Source of the DNA: Gemmatimonas groenlandica
Lineage (GTDB): Bacteria; Gemmatimonadota; Gemmatimonadetes; Gemmatimonadales; Gemmatimonadaceae
Assembly (NCBI RefSeq): GCF_013004105.1
Contig: NZ_CP053085.1
Location: forward strand, 682,001-746,000
Direction: 5' to 3'
DNA: 64,000 nt
The notes beneath the pieces are model-generated. The model was not told the DNA's origin, made no database searches, and saw only the letters and a program-made list of their open reading frames with translations. Of the stretch, positions 7,688 through 15,942 are shown in pieces. The translations under genes and the position numbers were made by a program. Within the stretch, counting starts at the first letter, position 1, and every line of letters starts with the position of its first letter.

Positions 7688-10240
7688 ATGAAATCCTTGG
7701 TTGCCGCTTCGGTTGGTGGCCTGTCGCTCCTCGCTGTCGCGATCATTGATCGACCTGATCCCGCCGCGAATCCGACGCTGACATCGCCGCTCGCCTCGTC
7801 TGCTTCATTCGACGCCCCGCTTTCGGATCCCCCCGTGCGAGCTTCCGCGCCGACGCGGCGCGGTCTGGGGCATCCGGTGCTATCGCCCGCCCCGTCCGCG
7901 ATCGCGCCTTCGGCGCTGACCGACGTGGTCAAGAAGACCTGCGCCGGCTGTCACAGCGAGCAGCGCAAACAGGGCAACCTGTCGCTGCAGGGCTTCGACA
8001 TGGCGAACATCAACGGCAGTCCTGAGCTCGCCGAAAAGATGATCGGCAAGCTGCGTGCAGGCATGATGCCGCCGCCGGGTCGTCCGAAGCCGGGTGGTGA
8101 CACGCTCGACGTGCTCGCCGGTACCCTCGAACGGATGATGGATGCGCGCTACGCGCTCAATCCCAATCCCGGCGCGCGCACCTTTCAGCGTCTGAATCGC
8201 GCCGAGTACGAACGGTCCGTGAAGGATCTCCTCGGCGTGGATATCAAGGCCGAATCCTGGCTGCCGCTCGATACCAAGAGCGCCAACTTCGACAACATCG
8301 CCGACGTGCAGATGCCGTCGGCCACGCTGCTCGACTCCTACCTCGACGCGGCCAGCGAGATCAGTCGCCTCGCGGTGGGCGACCCGAAGGCGAGCGTGAG
8401 CACGTCGAGCTACAAGATTGCGCGTTTGGCGTCGCAGGTTGATCCGGTCGAAGGCGCACCGGCCGGCACGCGCGGCGGAACGTCGGTGACACACACGTTC
8501 CCGGCCGATGGTGAGTACGTGTTCACGATCACGCTGCACGCCATTCCTACGGGGCAGCTGTTCGGTTCAGCCGCACCGTTCGACGAGAAGATCGAAATCT
8601 CGGTGAATGGTGAGCGCATGGCGGTGCTCGATGTCGACCGCGGCATGTCGCAGGCCGACCCGAACGGCATGGAGATCCGCACAAAGCCGATCTCGGTGCG
8701 CGCCGGTCCGCAGCGCATCACGGCCGCGTTTATCCGGACGTTCGAAGGTCCGGTGAATGACAATATCGCGCCGATCGGGCACAGCATTGCCGACACGCAG
8801 ATCGGCTCGCAGGCCGGTATCACCACGCAGTCGCACGTGCAGATGTTCGCCGTCACGGGCCCGTTCAATCCGACCGGTGTGTCGGATACGCCGAGCCGTC
8901 GTCGCATCTTCAGCTGCCGCCCGCTCACGCCGTCCGAGGCGCGTCCGTGCGCCGAGAAGATCATGACGCGGTTGGGCGCGCAGGCGTATCGTCGCCCGCT
9001 CGCGCCGAACGATCTGAAGGGACTGCTCACGTTCTATGACGCCGGGGCCAAGGACGGCGGTTTCGAACTCGGTATTCGCACCGCCGTCGAAGCGTTGCTG
9101 GCCAGCCCGCACTTCATCTTCCGTGTGGAAGAGATGCCGGCGGTGTCGAAGCCGGGCTCGCGCGTGGCGGTGAATGGCCTCGATCTGGCCTCGCGTCTTT
9201 CGTTCTTCGTGTGGGGCGCTCCGCCCGACTCGCAGCTCGTATCGCTGGGCCGTCGCGGTCTGCTGACTGACACCACGGTACTGATCGCACAGACCAAGCG
9301 CATGCTCGCCGACAAGCGCAGCAGCGCCCTGTCCACGCGCTTCGCGGCGCAGTGGCTGCGGTTGTCGGACATCGAAAAAGTGCATCCTGATGCGCTGCAG
9401 TATCCCGACTTTCGGGAACAGCTGGCGGACGACATGGTGCAGGAAACCGAGCTGTTCTTCGATCATCTCGTGCGCGAGAACCGCAGCTTCCTCGACCTCT
9501 ATACGGCCAACTGGACGTACGTGAACGAGGATCTCGCGAAGCATTACGGCATCCCGGGCGTGGTCGGTACCGACTTCCGTCGCGTCGAGTATCCGGCCAA
9601 CTCGGGCCGCGTCGGCATCTTCGGGCATGGCAGTGTGCTCACGCTGACGTCGCATGCGAATCGCACGTCGCCGGTGTTGCGCGGCAAGTGGGTGATGGAA
9701 GTGCTCATGGGCACGCCGCCGCCCGCGCCGCCGCCGAACGTGCCCGATCTCGAGAAGACGGGTGACAGCAAGGAAGGTCGCATGCTCACCACGCGCGAGC
9801 GTATGGAAGAGCACCGCGCCAATCCGAGTTGCCGGTCGTGTCATGTGTTCATCGATCCCATCGGCCTGGCCATGGACAACTTCGATGTGAACGGCCAGTG
9901 GCGCATTCGCGAGAACGGCACCCCGCTCGACACCCGTGGCGACTTCTACGACGGTACGAAGATCACCAACGCGCTCGAACTGCAGAAGGCGCTGCTCAAG
10001 CGGCCCACGCCGCTGGTGCGCAACTTCACGCAGAACCTGATGGCGTATGCCTTGGGCCGTCGTGTGGAGTACTACGATCATCCCGCGGTGCGGAAGATCG
10101 AAGCGCAGGTGAAGGCGAACAACTATCGCATGCAGGACTTCATCGTCGGTGTCGTAAAGAGCGACGCGTTCCGGCTGAAGAAAGTGATGGAGCAGGCTGA
10201 CTCGGGGACGAAGGGCGTTTCGGCGCCCGGCGTTCGCTGA
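7688..10240 (+). CDS. DUF1587/1592/1588/1585-family cytochrome-like protein
   Basis: 850 residues with an N-terminal signal or anchor. Haem motif CAGCH lies at residues 85-89. The family signature FQRLNRAEYERSVKDLLG (DUF1587) is near 173-190. A large central region follows (DUF1595/1592), then DUF1588 with CRSCHVFIDPIGLAMDNFD around residue 715 and a C-terminal DUF1585. These proteins are typical of Planctomycetota, Myxococcota and Gemmatimonadota and are thought to be exported haem proteins of unknown reaction. It is nearly always paired with DUF1552, as here. GGAG eight bases upstream supports the ATG at 7688. First gene of a three-gene operon. Confidence 0.9.
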   Translation: MKSLVAASVGGLSLLAVAIIDRPDPAANPTLTSPLASSASFDAPLSDPPVRASAPTRRGLGHPVLSPAPSAIAPSALTDVVKKTCAGCHSEQRKQGNLSLQGFDMANINGSPELAEKMIGKLRAGMMPPPGRPKPGGDTLDVLAGTLERMMDARYALNPNPGARTFQRLNRAEYERSVKDLLGVDIKAESWLPLDTKSANFDNIADVQMPSATLLDSYLDAASEISRLAVGDPKASVSTSSYKIARLASQVDPVEGAPAGTRGGTSVTHTFPADGEYVFTITLHAIPTGQLFGSAAPFDEKIEISVNGERMAVLDVDRGMSQADPNGMEIRTKPISVRAGPQRITAAFIRTFEGPVNDNIAPIGHSIADTQIGSQAGITTQSHVQMFAVTGPFNPTGVSDTPSRRRIFSCRPLTPSEARPCAEKIMTRLGAQAYRRPLAPNDLKGLLTFYDAGAKDGGFELGIRTAVEALLASPHFIFRVEEMPAVSKPGSRVAVNGLDLASRLSFFVWGAPPDSQLVSLGRRGLLTDTTVLIAQTKRMLADKRSSALSTRFAAQWLRLSDIEKVHPDALQYPDFREQLADDMVQETELFFDHLVRENRSFLDLYTANWTYVNEDLAKHYGIPGVVGTDFRRVEYPANSGRVGIFGHGSVLTLTSHANRTSPVLRGKWVMEVLMGTPPPAPPPNVPDLEKTGDSKEGRMLTTRERMEEHRANPSCRSCHVFIDPIGLAMDNFDVNGQWRIRENGTPLDTRGDFYDGTKITNALELQKALLKRPTPLVRNFTQNLMAYALGRRVEYYDHPAVRKIEAQVKANNYRMQDFIVGVVKSDAFRLKKVMEQADSGTKGVSAPGVR

Positions 10241-10304
10241 TCATTCGTAGAACTCATTCGCAAACGATTAGCACCCCCGTTCACGATACCGGAGACGCCA
10301 CACC

Positions 10305-11693
10305 ATGTATTTTCTCAGCGGCAAGGCGATGCCCCGCCGGCAGTTCCTGCAGAACCTCAGTGCCACGATCGCGTTGCCGTATCTGGATGCGATGATCCCG
10401 ACCGGACGTGGCTCGCGCATCCTCGCCAACAAGGCGCCTCGCCTCGTCGCCATCGAAATGGTGCACGGTGCGGCCGGCTGCAACGAACTGGGCTCGAAGC
10501 TCAACCTCTGGTCGCCTGCGGCGGCCGGCAAGCAGTTCGACCTCGCGCCTACCGCGATGTCGTCGCTCGAGCAGTATCGCGACTATCTCACGATCATCAG
10601 CAACACCGACGTTCGTGAAGCGGAACCCTCGTCGCCGAACGAAATCGGCGGTGACCATTTTCGCTCCAGCGCGACGTATCTCACGCAGGCACACGCCAAG
10701 CAGACGGAAGGCTCGGATGTGAAGGTCGGCACGTCGCTCGATCAGTTGTATGCGAAGCGCTTCGGTCAGGACACGCCGATCCCGTCCATGCAGCTGTGCA
10801 TCGAGAACGTCGACCAGGCGGGCGGGTGCGCGTACGGCTATGCCTGCGTGTACACCGACTCCATCAGCTGGTCGTCACCCACTGAGCCGCTGCCCGTCAT
10901 TCGCGATCCGCGCGTGGCGTTCGAGAAGCTGTTCGGTGTCGGTGGCACCAGTTCCGAGCGGGCCGAGCGCCGTCGCACGCGTCGCAGCATTCTCGACTTC
11001 GTGTCGGGCGAGATGTCGTCGCTCAAGGTGAACCTCGGGCCTGACGACCGTCATCGTCTCGACAAGTATCTCGAGGACATCCGCGAAGTCGAGCGCCGCA
11101 TTCAGCGCGTGGAAGCGCGCAACCAGAGCGGCGATCCGCGCGAGTTGCCGGAAGCTCCGGCCGGCGTGCCCGATTCGTTCGCCGAGCACGTCAAGCTGAT
11201 GTTCGACATTCAGGCGCTGGCGTTCGCGGCGGATATCACGCGCGTGTTTTCGTTCAAGATGGGTCGCGACGGCTCCAGCCGTACGTACCCGGAGAGCGGC
11301 ACGGACAAGCCGTTCCATCCGGCCTCGCACCATGGCGGTACCGAGCGCGGCGTGAAGGACTTCAACATGATCAACAAGTACCACGTCTCGATGCTTCCGT
11401 ACTTCCTGGACAAGCTGAAGAACATCCAGGAAAGCGACGGCAACATGCTCGACAAGACGATGATCATCTACGGCTCGCCGATGGGTGACTCGAACCTGCA
11501 CAACCATCGCCGCTGCCCGCTCATCCTGTTGGGCAAGGCCGAAGGACAGCTGGCCGGCAACCTGCACATCAAGGCGCCGGATGGCACGCCGATGGCGAAC
11601 GCGATGCTCAGCATGATGCACACGCTCGGCCTGAACGATCAGACGAAGTTCGGTGACGCCACGGGTGCCCTCAACTTGAACTCCTATGCCTAA
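10305..11693 (+). CDS. DUF1552 family protein with Tat-type signal
   Basis: 462 residues starting MYFLSGKAMPRRQFLQNL, the conserved DUF1552 N terminus with a twin-arginine motif (RRQFL, about residues 11-15), so folding before export is likely. The body is related to the DUF1501/alkaline-phosphatase-like superfamily: HPASHHGG near residue 345 and IYGSPMGDSNLHNHR near residue 390 hold conserved His and Asp. Its function is not established. It lies 64 bases after the DUF1592 gene and overlaps the next gene by 8 bases, so the three are one transcription unit. Confidence 0.9.
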   Translation: MYFLSGKAMPRRQFLQNLSATIALPYLDAMIPTGRGSRILANKAPRLVAIEMVHGAAGCNELGSKLNLWSPAAAGKQFDLAPTAMSSLEQYRDYLTIISNTDVREAEPSSPNEIGGDHFRSSATYLTQAHAKQTEGSDVKVGTSLDQLYAKRFGQDTPIPSMQLCIENVDQAGGCAYGYACVYTDSISWSSPTEPLPVIRDPRVAFEKLFGVGGTSSERAERRRTRRSILDFVSGEMSSLKVNLGPDDRHRLDKYLEDIREVERRIQRVEARNQSGDPRELPEAPAGVPDSFAEHVKLMFDIQALAFAADITRVFSFKMGRDGSSRTYPESGTDKPFHPASHHGGTERGVKDFNMINKYHVSMLPYFLDKLKNIQESDGNMLDKTMIIYGSPMGDSNLHNHRRCPLILLGKAEGQLAGNLHIKAPDGTPMANAMLSMMHTLGLNDQTKFGDATGALNLNSYA

Positions 11694-13584
11694 GTCCGGA
11701 TTGCGGAGCGGCTATCGCCTCGCGGTGATCGCGTCGGTGCTCGGTGCCTCGCTGGCACTGGGCGCGGCGCGGATGCCGACGGACGAATCGCCGGTGGCCG
11801 ACGCCGTCATGCGGGGTGACAGCGCTCGCGTGCGCGTGCTGATCAAGCAGGGACTCGATGTCAACGCCGCGCAGGCCGACGGCATGACCGCGTTGCATTG
11901 GGCGGCGCAGCGTGGCGATGCCGGTGGTGCGCAGATGCTGATGTACGCCGGCGCGCGCGTTGATGCCGTCACGCGCAACGGCAACTACACGCCGCTGCAC
12001 TTGGCGGCGCGCAACGGACGCGCGGCGGCGGTGAAGGCGTTGCTGGCGGCTGGCGCCGATGTGAATGCGGTGACGACGACGGGCGCGGTGACGGCATTGC
12101 ACTTTGCGTCATCGAACGGCGATGCGGCCACGGTCACGGCGCTACTCGACAAGGGCGCGCCGGTGGACACGCGTGAAGGCGCGTGGGGACAGACGCCGCT
12201 CATGTGGGCGGCCTCGGGCAATCGCTTGGCCGCACTCGATATTCTGATCAAGCGCGGCGCGAATCTCGAACTGGCGTCGAAGATCGAGGACATCTCGGCC
12301 AAGGAAAAGGCCGAGCGCGCGATGCTGGTGCAGCGCGGTCGCCGGGTGGCGGCGATGAAGGCGGCCGATGCGGCGCCGACGGTGGCAGCGGCTGGCCCTG
12401 GTGTTGCGGCAGGTGCTGGTCCTGCTGCGGCGGCTGCGACTGCTGTTCCGGCGACGCCGCGTGTAGCGGTTGCAGTGCCGGCTCCCGCGGCCGCCGCACC
12501 GGCGGCGCCCGGTGCACCGGTCAAGCGCGATTCCGCGCCCACGCCGCCACCGCAGACGGGCTTCAACAATCGTGGCCCGACCTATGGCGACTTGATCGGC
12601 AACAAGGGGGGACTCACGGCACTGCTGTTCGCGGTGCGTGATGGCAGTGACGAGTGCGTCGCGCGGTTGCTCGAAGCCGGTGCAAAGCTCAATCACGTCA
12701 GCGAGGGCGATCATACCAGCCCGCTGCTCATGGCGACGATCAACGGCCGCTTCGACATGGCCAAGATGCTGCTCGAGAAGGGCGCCGATGTGAAGCTGCA
12801 GAGCGACGCCGGGGCGACGCCGCTGTACGCCACGATCAACGTGCAGTGGGCGGCCAAGTCGCTCTATCCGCAACCGACCGCGCAGTTGCAGCAGACCACG
12901 TCATACCTCGACCTGATGGAGTCCTTCCTCAAGGCCGGCGCCGACGTGAACGTGCGCCTCAAGAAGCACCTGTGGTTCATGTCGTACAACTTCGATCTGC
13001 TGGGCGTGAACACAGTGGGCGCCACGGCGTTCTGGCGTGCCGCGTACGGTACCGATGTGCCGGCGATGAAGCTGCTCGTGAAGTACGGTGCCGATATTAC
13101 GATCCCGACGATCAAGCCGACGGGCCGTCTGCCCGGCGACGATTCAGGCGGAGATGATGCGGCGGCCGGCGGCAAGGATCCGTCGGGGCTCGCGCCGATT
13201 CCCGATGGCGGTCCGGGCGTGTATCCGATTCACGCGGCCACCGGCGTGGGCTACGGTGAAGGCTTCGCGGCCAACTCGCACCGGCATGCGCCGGACGCGT
13301 GGATGGCGTCGGCCAAGTATCTGATCGAAGAGCTCAAGGTCGATGTGAACATGCGCGACCATAACGGCTACAACGCCGTTCATCATGCGGCGGCCCGCGG
13401 CGACAATGAGCTGATCACGTATCTCGCCAGCAAAGGCGGGGACATCATGGCGATCAGCCGTCGTGGCCAGACCACCACCGACATGGCGAATGGTCCGGTG
13501 CAGCGCATTCCTCCCTTCCTCGAGACGGTAGACCTACTCGTCAAGATGGGCGCCAAGAACAGCAACAAGTGCAAGTCCTGCTAG
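11686..13584 (+). CDS. Exported ankyrin-repeat protein
   Basis: 632 residues. An N-terminal hydrophobic signal (LAVIASVLGASLALGAA) precedes ankyrin repeats from about residue 30 to 215 (motifs such as DGMTALHWAAQRGD and NYTPLHLAARNG). An Ala/Pro-rich linker runs from about 225 to 285, and a second ankyrin block continues to the end (NGYNAVHHAAARGD). The last residues are CKSC, which could bind metal, haem or a disulfide partner. Ankyrin folds bind proteins. Because the start overlaps the DUF1552 stop by 8 bases, a structural partnership with the DUF1592/DUF1552 pair is plausible (inference). Confidence 0.88.
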   Translation: MPKSGLRSGYRLAVIASVLGASLALGAARMPTDESPVADAVMRGDSARVRVLIKQGLDVNAAQADGMTALHWAAQRGDAGGAQMLMYAGARVDAVTRNGNYTPLHLAARNGRAAAVKALLAAGADVNAVTTTGAVTALHFASSNGDAATVTALLDKGAPVDTREGAWGQTPLMWAASGNRLAALDILIKRGANLELASKIEDISAKEKAERAMLVQRGRRVAAMKAADAAPTVAAAGPGVAAGAGPAAAAATAVPATPRVAVAVPAPAAAAPAAPGAPVKRDSAPTPPPQTGFNNRGPTYGDLIGNKGGLTALLFAVRDGSDECVARLLEAGAKLNHVSEGDHTSPLLMATINGRFDMAKMLLEKGADVKLQSDAGATPLYATINVQWAAKSLYPQPTAQLQQTTSYLDLMESFLKAGADVNVRLKKHLWFMSYNFDLLGVNTVGATAFWRAAYGTDVPAMKLLVKYGADITIPTIKPTGRLPGDDSGGDDAAAGGKDPSGLAPIPDGGPGVYPIHAATGVGYGEGFAANSHRHAPDAWMASAKYLIEELKVDVNMRDHNGYNAVHHAAARGDNELITYLASKGGDIMAISRRGQTTTDMANGPVQRIPPFLETVDLLVKMGAKNSNKCKSC

Positions 13585-13641
13585 TCCACTAGCGCCCGGA
13601 CTCGGCATTCTGCTGAGCCACGCCGACCGGGCCCTGCGCCC

Positions 13642-13887
13642 TCAGTCGTCGTGGCTCAGTTCGTATTTGCGCTGCTCGTGCATGCGGTCCTTGCCCTGCG
13701 CCGCGTCGCGCTTCTTGGCGGCATGCATGGCCTGACCGTGCGTGGACGAGGTCTTGATGGAGGGCAGGGCCATCTGCTTCTCGAGGGCCGTGCTGCCGCA
13801 AGCCGGGCAGGCCGGCGGCGTACTGCCACGCACCAACGCTTCGAAGCTCTGTTGACAAGCCGTGCACACAAAGTCGAACATGGGCAT
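13642..13887 (-). CDS. FmdB-type zinc ribbon protein
   Basis: 81 residues. The N-terminal 40 residues are the FmdB/CxxC_CXXC_SSSS zinc ribbon: YxC-like MPMFDFVCTAC with Cys8 and Cys11, and CPAC with Cys27 and Cys30, four ligands for one zinc. The C-terminal half is charged (His, Lys, Arg rich) and low complexity. Members are called regulatory proteins but their role is unproven. It diverges from the RidA gene with 35 bases between the starts. Confidence 0.85.
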   Translation of the reverse strand: MPMFDFVCTACQQSFEALVRGSTPPACPACGSTALEKQMALPSIKTSSTHGQAMHAAKKRDAAQGKDRMHEQRKYELSHDD

Positions 13888-13922
13888 ATGATTCCCGCTC
13901 CCGTCTTCCTGGAGGATTGCTG

Positions 13923-14405
13923 ATGCGTCGTTCGTTCGTTTTCGCTACCACTGCCGCCATCTCGGTGTCGCTATCTAGTACGCTGCTCGCCGGCACGGCG
14001 CTGGCGCAAGTCGCAAAGGCGCCAGCCACGGCGGCGCGCCAGCCGGTGATTCCCGAAGGGCAGAGTGCGTCGCCCACGCTCACGCCGGGTATCCGGGTGG
14101 GCAACATGCTGTTCGCGTCGGGACAACTCGGCATGAGCCGCACCGCGCCGGACAGCACGATTCAGGGGCAGACGCGCCTGGCGCTGGAGAATACCAAGAA
14201 AGTGTTCGAGGCGGCCGGCACCACGCTCGCCAACGCCACGAAGTGTACCGTGTTCCTGACCGACGTGAAGGACTTCGGCGGCATGAATTCAGTGTATCGC
14301 GAGTTCTTCCCGTCGGCCCCGCCGGCCCGCTCGACCGTGGTGGTCGCCGCCCTCGTATCGCCAGGCGCCAAGGTCGAAATCGAGTGCGCGGGTGTGATTC
14401 CCTAA
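13923..14405 (+). CDS. Exported RidA/YjgF-family protein
   Basis: 160 residues. An N-terminal signal (hydrophobic 8-29, ending LAQ) precedes a complete RidA domain: GNMLFASGQLG, TRLALENTKKVFEAAG, CTVFLTDVKDFGGMN, the conserved arginine in PPARSTVV and the terminal VEIECAGV. RidA proteins deaminate reactive enamines/imines in the cytosol. The signal peptide implies a periplasmic role, which is less understood. ATG 13923 has GGAGG seven bases upstream, so it is preferred over TTG at 13917. Confidence 0.85.
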   Translation: MRRSFVFATTAAISVSLSSTLLAGTALAQVAKAPATAARQPVIPEGQSASPTLTPGIRVGNMLFASGQLGMSRTAPDSTIQGQTRLALENTKKVFEAAGTTLANATKCTVFLTDVKDFGGMNSVYREFFPSAPPARSTVVVAALVSPGAKVEIECAGVIP

Positions 14406-14441
14406 GTTCAGGTCGCACCGCTTTTCAAAACAAAAGCAACT

Positions 14442-14517
14442 TTACCGCGGATTTGCGCGAATCGTACGCGGATTGGCACGAGCGAATTCGCGCCGTTCCG
14501 GCGCAAATCTGCGGTAA
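14442..14517. repeat. Intergenic inverted repeat (17-bp arms)
   Basis: Arms 14442-14458 and 14501-14517 match with one mismatch. The 42-base loop contains further copies of the GCGGATT and GCGCGAAT elements as direct half-repeats. It lies between the RidA stop and the terminator shared with the convergent propeller gene. It could be a REP-like element or a processing hairpin; no transposase is nearby. Confidence 0.6.
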
Positions 14518-14552
14518 GCAGTTTTTGTTGTTGTTTGTTTCGGAGGAAACGA

Positions 14553-14583
14553 AAAGGCCAGCGCAAACCCCGCGCTGGCCTTT
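14553..14583. terminator. Bidirectional terminator between ridA-like and propeller genes
   Basis: A perfect 12-bp GC-rich stem (14553-14564 with 14572-14583) flanked by A-rich and T-rich edges, placed between convergent genes ending at 14405 and 14610. It can terminate both transcripts. Confidence 0.85.
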
Positions 14584-14609
14584 CTTGTTCTCAAGCAGGG
14601 GATCTGCGG

Positions 14610-15791
14610 TTACTTCCCCGTCGGCCAGACCACGCCTTGGTTGCCACGCTTCACCTGACCGACGCCCTTGTAGCGGAACTTCTGCAGGCGCTTGCCCTCG
14701 TACGTTTCGGTCGTGTAGATGTTGCCCTTGGAGTCGGTCGCGATGCTGTGCACCGCGAAGAACTGTCCGGGCTGACGCCCGCCGTCGCCGAAGCTGGTGA
14801 GGATTTCCAGCGACTGCCGGTCCATCACGTAGACGCGCTCGTTCTTGCCGTCGGCGAGGTACATGTACTTCTGCGCCGGGTCCTTCGAGAAGGCGATATC
14901 CCACACCGAACCGTCGCCTCGGGTGGCTGGCGCGATGCGGACTTCCTTCACGAACTTACCGTTCTTCTGGAACACCTGGATGCGATCGTTGGGCCGGTCG
15001 CAGACATACACGAGACCATCGGTGGTCGGCTCGGCGCAGTGCACCGGGTTGCGGAACTGCTGCACGAGCGGCGCCGAGGGATCGTACGGGGGCAGGCGCG
15101 CGTCGTCCGGCTTGTTGCCGTAGGCGCCCCAGAAGCGCTTGAGCTTCCCGCTGTTCATGTCGAGCACGGCCACACGCTTGTTGCCGTAGCCGTCGGCCAC
15201 GTAGGCCTCACCGGCCTTGGGGTCGAAGGTGATCTTGGCCACGCGACCGAAGTGCGTGCTGTCGTTGCTGGCCGATCCCTGGCCGGGCGTGCCGATCTGC
15301 TGCAGGAACTTCCCCTCGTGCGAGAACTTCAGGATGTGCGAGTCCGTGGGGCCGTTGCCGCCGATCCAGATATTGTCCTTGTCGTCCACCGCCACACCGT
15401 GATTAGAGCCGGGCCACACGTACCCCTCGCCCGGTCCGCCCCAGCCCTTCACTAGGTTGCCGTCGGGGTCGAACTCGAGAATCGGCGGGGCCGAGGCGCA
15501 GCATTCGCCGATGGGCGGCTTGGCGTTCAGTCCCGCCTCGGTGCGCTGATTGAGCGTGGAATCACCGCGGTGGATGATGAACACGTGGTCGCGACTGTCG
15601 ATGCCGACGCCGATCACAGAGCCCAGAATCCAGTGGTTGGGCATCGGCTTGGGCCACACGGGATCGACTTCGAACCGCGGCGCCTGCACCGTCTGCCGGT
15701 CGGTGGCGCGGAGCGACGCTTGCGCGACACCCAGGGCACCGACCGTCAGGATCAGCGCCGTCCAGCGCAGTGAATTGCGCTTCCTCGTCAT
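14610..15791 (-). CDS. Exported NHL-repeat (6-bladed beta-propeller) protein
   Basis: 393 residues with a signal peptide (LRWTALILTVGALGVAQA). The body is a six-bladed NHL propeller: repeated cores such as DSRDHVFIIHR, DDKDNIWIGG, DPKAGEAYVADGYGNKRV, VYVCDRPNDRIQVF and DSKGNIYTTE. Two extra cysteines (ECCA) are near residue 90. Such propellers bind small ligands or partners, or act as peptidylglycine-lyase-like enzymes; the function here is unknown. Four in-frame ATGs (15791, 15797, 15803, 15815) are clustered; GGAG lies six bases before 15791 and before 15803. It diverges from the HupE-cytochrome gene and resembles the propeller at 21271. Confidence 0.85.
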   Translation of the reverse strand: MTRKRNSLRWTALILTVGALGVAQASLRATDRQTVQAPRFEVDPVWPKPMPNHWILGSVIGVGIDSRDHVFIIHRGDSTLNQRTEAGLNAKPPIGECCASAPPILEFDPDGNLVKGWGGPGEGYVWPGSNHGVAVDDKDNIWIGGNGPTDSHILKFSHEGKFLQQIGTPGQGSASNDSTHFGRVAKITFDPKAGEAYVADGYGNKRVAVLDMNSGKLKRFWGAYGNKPDDARLPPYDPSAPLVQQFRNPVHCAEPTTDGLVYVCDRPNDRIQVFQKNGKFVKEVRIAPATRGDGSVWDIAFSKDPAQKYMYLADGKNERVYVMDRQSLEILTSFGDGGRQPGQFFAVHSIATDSKGNIYTTETYEGKRLQKFRYKGVGQVKRGNQGVVWPTGK

Positions 15792-15942
15792 CAGCATCTC
15801 CATCAGGAACTCCATCAGGGGTAGGACCCCGTGTGGATTCCGGGGCGGGATGGTATGTTCGTGCAATTGCGGCTGTGCCGCGAATCCCTCCTTAGTAACG
15901 CGCCTCATCCCGCCTGTCCAGAGAATCGCCGCCCGCGTCGCG

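Noticed and set aside
8567-10081. 504-codon minus-strand frame
   Set aside because: Antisense of the DUF1592 gene; composition is Arg/His-rich as expected from GC-rich shadow frames.
15550-15942. N-terminal extension of the HupE-cytochrome protein
   Set aside because: It lies opposite the start of the propeller gene; the signal peptide begins at 15943.
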